Below are positions 43,475 through 47,190 of a stretch of DNA of 47,190 bases, piece after piece. Origin of the DNA: Bacteroidia bacterium. Its GTDB lineage: Bacteria; Bacteroidota; Bacteroidia; B-17B0; Aurantibacillaceae. The stretch is taken from the NCBI GenBank assembly GCA_025455485.1, contig JALOMJ010000008.1:1-47190 (forward strand), in the 5' to 3' direction. Each line of letters begins with the position of its first letter. Position 1 is the first letter of the stretch. Under the pieces are notes generated by a model. That model was given only the letters and a program-made list of their open reading frames with translations. It had not been told where the DNA came from and did not search any database. The translations under genes and the position numbers were made by a program.

Positions 43475-45826
43475 TCACTTTACAATGTCAATTTTTCCGT
43501 CTGCTTGAAAACTTGAAGAACTTACTTTCCAGAAGTAGATGCCTGAATCTAAGGCTGACAAATCTACATTGATATTATGTTCCCCTTCTGAAAGTATTAT
43601 GTTTGAGGCAACAATCTTCACGAGCTTGCCACTATAATCATAGAAGTTAATATCGAAGTTGTCAGCTTTAAGGTTATTGATCTTAATTTTGACCTGATCA
43701 TTGGCAGGTACAGGGAAAACAGTTACAAAATTCACAAACTTATTTGTTTCCTCCCCTAAATTAGTAAGGACAGTTCTGGAATAAGCATCGTCAATGTATA
43801 AGTAGGTCCATTCGGAAGATGAACTGCAAGGATTACTGAGTGTAACCGTCAGTTTGTAGTACTTACCCACCAGCGTCGGGCCATTATATGAGAAGTAGGA
43901 TTTATATCCGCTGTAACTGGAAGGGTTTGCAACACTGCATGCTGTTGTAGGAGGGCTTCCGCCCCAAACAGAACTTGGAACGCAATAACCGTTGAGGTTT
44001 TCGTATGTTAGGCCAGACAAATTTGGTACAGCTTTAGTTTCATTTAAGATATTCCCTATATATGTGCCAGAGCTGTTGACTTCATCAACTATAACATTCA
44101 TTAAAGAAACGTTACCTGTGCTTCCGCTTACCCTGAAGCCAATAGATGAGGCACCTACATTGTTTGGAGAGCCAATACTGTGTGAGTAACTAAAATAATT
44201 TTGTGGATTATTGTAATCGTAAATTTGAAGACTGATTGACGGGGGTACCTGAGCTAAGACGCGAATATAAGTTGTCATGCTAGACTCACGCCCGCAGCAA
44301 TCGATAATAGTTAGTGTAACTTGGTAATAGCCTGGGTAAGTATAAAGAGATTGTTCATATTCATCATAAGAATCTCTGATATCCAAATTGTTTATTGCAC
44401 CACTACCTGCTGCTGACAATACACTACCATAGTAACTGAATGTCCCGGGACCGCCTATTGGCTCGCAATCGACGTTCATGGGAGTTAGGGTTAAATTGGC
44501 CTCACAAGGGCTTACTCCATCAATAAAAGTTGCGCTGAGTTTAATCGGATTGCAGTTGTACACTTCTTGCCAAACGCCATTACAGGTATTGCTTGCTGCT
44601 GTTCCGTTTATAGTCATGCCGGTGAGAGTCACTACAGGGTTACCAGCGAAGTTTGTATAATTTTCCCCATCAAGTTGATCAGGTAAGGTATATACGCCCG
44701 CTGAAATCGAGTTATAAGCAAGGGATTCATAACTTGTTGTGTTGGAGTTGGGGTTTACATTATTCATTTGTGTGGCGTTTACCACACTGGACGTTACGTC
44801 ATATTCGATTAAATAACGATTCCCGGCGTAGTCTCCAATTCCGCAAACCTGCCCGCTTTTTGAATACTCAAGGAAAGAGTTAGGAAGAGAGTACGGAGAG
44901 ATATTCAATGCGGTTTGGCTACTTGAGGTAACGTTACACAAATCGAAGAAAGGTGTACCTGACACGTTTCCAGCTACGTATAAATCTGGGGTACCAGAAC
45001 CTACTAATTCAAGACCAACAACTTCACCACCAGTATATGAGTAAACTAATTCAGAGCTCGCAGCATATGTGCTTGCATTTGACAGATTAAGTACTGCAAC
45101 TTTACCTGTTAGCGCATCATTGAATGCCAACCATAAGCCATTTTCCGAAAGTTCCAGTTCTGTAGGGAGACAACCGATGCTACCAGTATAACCGATACTA
45201 CTTGGAGAACTAATGCCGCTTGAACTAATGACACAATGTTTAATTTCCGATGTACCTACAGAAGGTTGATATACATAGTAAAGCTCATAAGTTGAACTCG
45301 CTCCAGAGCCCGTTTTTTTTGAAACAGCAATACCTGCACCATTGTATGTTAGATTTTCTACAACAAAGGCAGAACCGGAATTGGAAATTATTGATGGTGT
45401 AGTAGATGAACAATCGACTATAATGTAAACAACTGCTGTTCCCGTCATATTTGGATTACTTCTGTTATAAAAGACATAATACTTATCACACTCCCCCGGC
45501 ATTGGCACAATTACGATTTCACCTCCCCACCTGTTATATGAATTTCCTCCATTGGAGTGTGTACCTAGTTGACTGATTGTGCTACCAGTTGCATCAAAAA
45601 CATAATCGTCAACAACGTAAAACCTTAGGTTACCGTTTAAATCATAAACACCGTTAGATACAAAATAGCTTCCAGAACTGGGAGCCCCTGTATATAAAGA
45701 GTTAATTGAGGCAGGGCTAGAACTTACGTCAAATGTCTTAGGGGGCATTGCCCATTTATTCATTTGAGAATAAAGCCCTAAGCTAAAAAGGAATAGGGCA
45801 AACAAAGTTATAATCTTTTTTTTCAT
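43475..45826 (-). CDS. Large secreted T9SS protein with propeller-like N-terminal region
   Basis: 783 residues from the ATG at 45826, where a textbook signal peptide begins (KKKIITLFALFLFSLGLYSQ, with K/I run split by its core); the frame is open to 45880 but adds only polar residues. The N-terminal half (about 30-370) has propeller-like strands (GGEIVIVPMPGECDKYYVFY, then SENGLWLAFNDALTGKVAVL). A beta-rich Ser/Thr/Asn-rich middle follows, with CGRESSMTTYIRVLA. A type A T9SS sorting domain (VFPVPANDQVKIKI to KIDIVK) ends it. A long intergenic region lies upstream. Confidence 0.85.
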   Translation of the reverse strand: MKKKIITLFALFLFSLGLYSQMNKWAMPPKTFDVSSSPASINSLYTGAPSSGSYFVSNGVYDLNGNLRFYVVDDYVFDATGSTISQLGTHSNGGNSYNRWGGEIVIVPMPGECDKYYVFYNRSNPNMTGTAVVYIIVDCSSTTPSIISNSGSAFVVENLTYNGAGIAVSKKTGSGASSTYELYYVYQPSVGTSEIKHCVISSSGISSPSSIGYTGSIGCLPTELELSENGLWLAFNDALTGKVAVLNLSNASTYAASSELVYSYTGGEVVGLELVGSGTPDLYVAGNVSGTPFFDLCNVTSSSQTALNISPYSLPNSFLEYSKSGQVCGIGDYAGNRYLIEYDVTSSVVNATQMNNVNPNSNTTSYESLAYNSISAGVYTLPDQLDGENYTNFAGNPVVTLTGMTINGTAASNTCNGVWQEVYNCNPIKLSATFIDGVSPCEANLTLTPMNVDCEPIGGPGTFSYYGSVLSAAGSGAINNLDIRDSYDEYEQSLYTYPGYYQVTLTIIDCCGRESSMTTYIRVLAQVPPSISLQIYDYNNPQNYFSYSHSIGSPNNVGASSIGFRVSGSTGNVSLMNVIVDEVNSSGTYIGNILNETKAVPNLSGLTYENLNGYCVPSSVWGGSPPTTACSVANPSSYSGYKSYFSYNGPTLVGKYYKLTVTLSNPCSSSSEWTYLYIDDAYSRTVLTNLGEETNKFVNFVTVFPVPANDQVKIKINNLKADNFDINFYDYSGKLVKIVASNIILSEGEHNINVDLSALDSGIYFWKVSSSSFQADGKIDIVK

Positions 45827-46590
45827 ACTATTGGCATTAGTTTGCCTACTCTTGTTAGGGTTTTCGGCGATCCCCTTCAATATATATTTCCTGAGTTCTC
45901 TTTAGTATTACAAATAGTTTGCATTAATATCAGATCTTACAAACCTTTTTCTCGACTTTGACAATTGTGTCCTATTTTGTGACTATCAATATTAAATTTG
46001 CACCTTTTCAATACAAAATGATTTGGAATCATGGTTAGGAGCCATTGTAGGTTCACGCTTATAAGGTTTACCCACGAGTTAGTTGGGCGAACTTGGTAAC
46101 ACATAATATTTATGTATACGTGCACTAGGGATACACGCGATATTTACAATAGTTTATCATAACAAAGAATTTGGGACTAATGTAAGACCACCACCTGCAT
46201 TGAAACTTAAGTAATAGAATGGCAATTCTAGTACCGGGATAAGAAATTTACCCGTTTCGGATTTAATGGGGGAAGGCCCTTTAAGAATATGAGAATGTTA
46301 AACTGCATTAAGTAATTTGTTAATAATGAATCTAAAGCATTAACTATGAGAAGCATACGAACAAATAGAAGAAAACTCTGTTAGAGAACTATTTAATGTA
46401 GAGACAGGAAAAGAATGAAAAGAGAAGCGTTAAAATTGAGAGTAATTTCAAAACAAAATTAGGTAGAACTACCTGTAAGAAAGAGTAAAATTACCTATAT
46501 ATAGACTAGGTATAATTACCTATGGCCTGTTAAAAAATCAGGCACATTATGATTGAGATAACGAAATAACTTTCGTTTTTGGGAAACTGA
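45827..46590. other. 764-bp intergenic region without a supported gene
   Basis: AT-rich, stops in all frames, no convincing short gene. It contains the cluster of TAGGTA/TACCTA motifs at 46460-46522 and a small GCCTG/CAGGC hairpin right after it (46525-46543) that lacks a T tail. Confidence 0.6.
46460..46522. promoter_or_regulatory. Cluster of TAGGTA/TACCTA operator-like motifs
   Basis: AGGTAG-AA-CTACCT (46461-46474) is a perfect palindrome. TACCTA recurs at 46492 and 46517 and TAGGTA at 46507, forming further inverted pairs with 9- and 4-bp spacers. It looks like a multi-site binding region for a dimeric protein. Confidence 0.5.
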
Positions 46591-47025
46591 TCAGGACTGT
46601 TTTTTGAGCATTTTTTGTACCATAAGCTGACGAACCTGATGTATGAGGGTAAACTGCTTTTTGAGGGATTCTTCCTGTTTATCAAGTTCGTTGAAGTAGT
46701 GGATGATTTTTACCAGCTTATCAGGAGCTTGGTTGAGGTTGATGTTTGCATGGTGCAAAGCCATTGTGAATTCATCTATACGGATGTAAGGAATGACTGA
46801 ACCAATGAGTAGAGGGCGAAAGTAGCCACCCACCCAAAGTGCCTTACAAAGTGTGTAGAAGTGTTCACGTTCTCTGTAAGAATCTGCCAGGAAAACAAAG
46901 CAATTGGGGCACCAGTTGGCTAATGGTTTACCGGTGTTAAGGCCTTTGTTCAGGATAAAGAAGTGTGGTTGCTGGTACAAGTTGCCGTACCTGTGGCATT
47001 TGATTTTGTTTTGTAATGCATTCAT
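46591..47025 (-). CDS. DUF6943-like protein of unknown function
   Basis: 144 residues. The core FFILNKGLNTGKPLANWCPNCF (split at its turn after KGL) and the later LCKALWVGGYFRPLLIG with SVIPYIRIDEF match what I recall of the Bacteroidota DUF6943 family. A CPNC pair could bind metal. The C-terminal third is a charged helix (LVKIIHYFNELDKQEESLKK). No signal peptide. Members tend to sit in accessory regions, consistent with its place beyond two T9SS genes. The family name is from memory, not a search. Confidence 0.6.
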   Translation of the reverse strand: MNALQNKIKCHRYGNLYQQPHFFILNKGLNTGKPLANWCPNCFVFLADSYREREHFYTLCKALWVGGYFRPLLIGSVIPYIRIDEFTMALHHANINLNQAPDKLVKIIHYFNELDKQEESLKKQFTLIHQVRQLMVQKMLKKQS

Positions 47026-47112
47026 AAAGCTTAGGTATAAGGGTTAGTTTCCCTTCCTTAGCTTTTTGACCTGCCTGCTTATTTGCTTACAAAGAAAAAA
47101 ACGAAAAAACCG

Positions 47113-47180
47113 GACAAGCGAGCCGGAAAAAAGCTAAAAAAGAAAGCTTTTTTGGATAAGCTTGGCGGTGCGCGCTTGTC
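47113..47180. repeat. Inverted repeat GACAAGCG near window end
   Basis: GACAAGCG at 47113-47120 and CGCTTGTC at 47173-47180 are separated by 52 bp. That spacer itself contains AAGCT/AGCTT repeats and A/T tracts. It lies upstream of the DUF6943-like gene. Function unknown, and the window ends before its context is clear. Confidence 0.4.
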
Positions 47181-47190
47181 AAGGTTTTTG

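Noticed and set aside
45827-45880. Upstream extension of the 783-aa T9SS protein
   Set aside because: It adds a polar stretch before a textbook signal peptide that starts at 45826.
47113-47180. Origin of transfer
   Set aside because: An inverted repeat alone is not enough; no relaxase gene or recognisable nick site is in the window.

Overview
The window reads as chromosome of a Bacteroidota bacterium (not resolved further). The evidence is seven proteins with a type IX secretion (T9SS) C-terminal sorting domain, the Bacteroidota -7 promoter motif TAnnTTTG in front of many genes, A-rich start regions with few Shine-Dalgarno sites, and gene families typical of the phylum. The composition is moderately AT-rich and coding is dense, with several convergent genes only 2-3 bp apart.

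Layout. 1-2200: the end of tyrS, then rpoN (sigma-54). 2203-4565: a large secreted caspase/gingipain-like T9SS protein and a tiny lipoprotein, both on the minus strand. 4639-6143: the MlaE/MlaF core of a lipid ABC transporter with no MCE partner beside it. 6146-9147 (minus): an ABC-F ATPase, a secreted MORN-like protein and a small carboxypeptidase-regulatory-like protein. 9238-12933: trmD, then pntA-pntB (proton-translocating transhydrogenase). 13080-14364: a beta-barrel protein and a ParE-type toxin-antitoxin pair whose antitoxin start is out of frame across an A8 run. 14484-16322 (minus): an MsbA-like exporter. 16475-20886: the ribosome/fatty-acid block rpmH, DUF177, rpmF, plsX and fabH, interrupted by an orphan HisKA_2 histidine kinase. 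21010-32691: secreted T9SS proteins, kbl, a double VOC protein, dusB and a 1496-residue exported protein of unknown function. 32932-38097: a T9SS protein, then a YfiR-like protein, an outer-membrane barrel and a divergent membrane SpoIIE phosphatase.

38098-41510 is accessory. It holds a complex nested inverted repeat, a small helix-turn-helix gene behind a palindromic operator, and a compact six-gene cassette: secreted nuclease, MARQ-type protein of unknown function, DUF5675 protein, two holin-sized membrane proteins and one small acidic/basic protein, closed by a terminator. 41735-45826 (minus) holds two more T9SS cargo proteins. The window ends with a motif-rich intergenic region and a DUF6943-like gene.

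Most notable points. (1) A recurrent promoter-to-start geometry (TAnnTTTG, 4-8 nt, start codon) implies that many mRNAs here are leaderless or nearly so. It predicts a TTG start for one gene and a CTG start for dusB. (2) The YfiR/barrel/SpoIIE locus looks like a YfiBNR-type envelope sensor with a phosphatase output. (3) The nuclease/MARQ/DUF5675/holin-like cassette is a candidate undescribed system. No integrase, transposase, CRISPR array, tRNA or rRNA was recognised.
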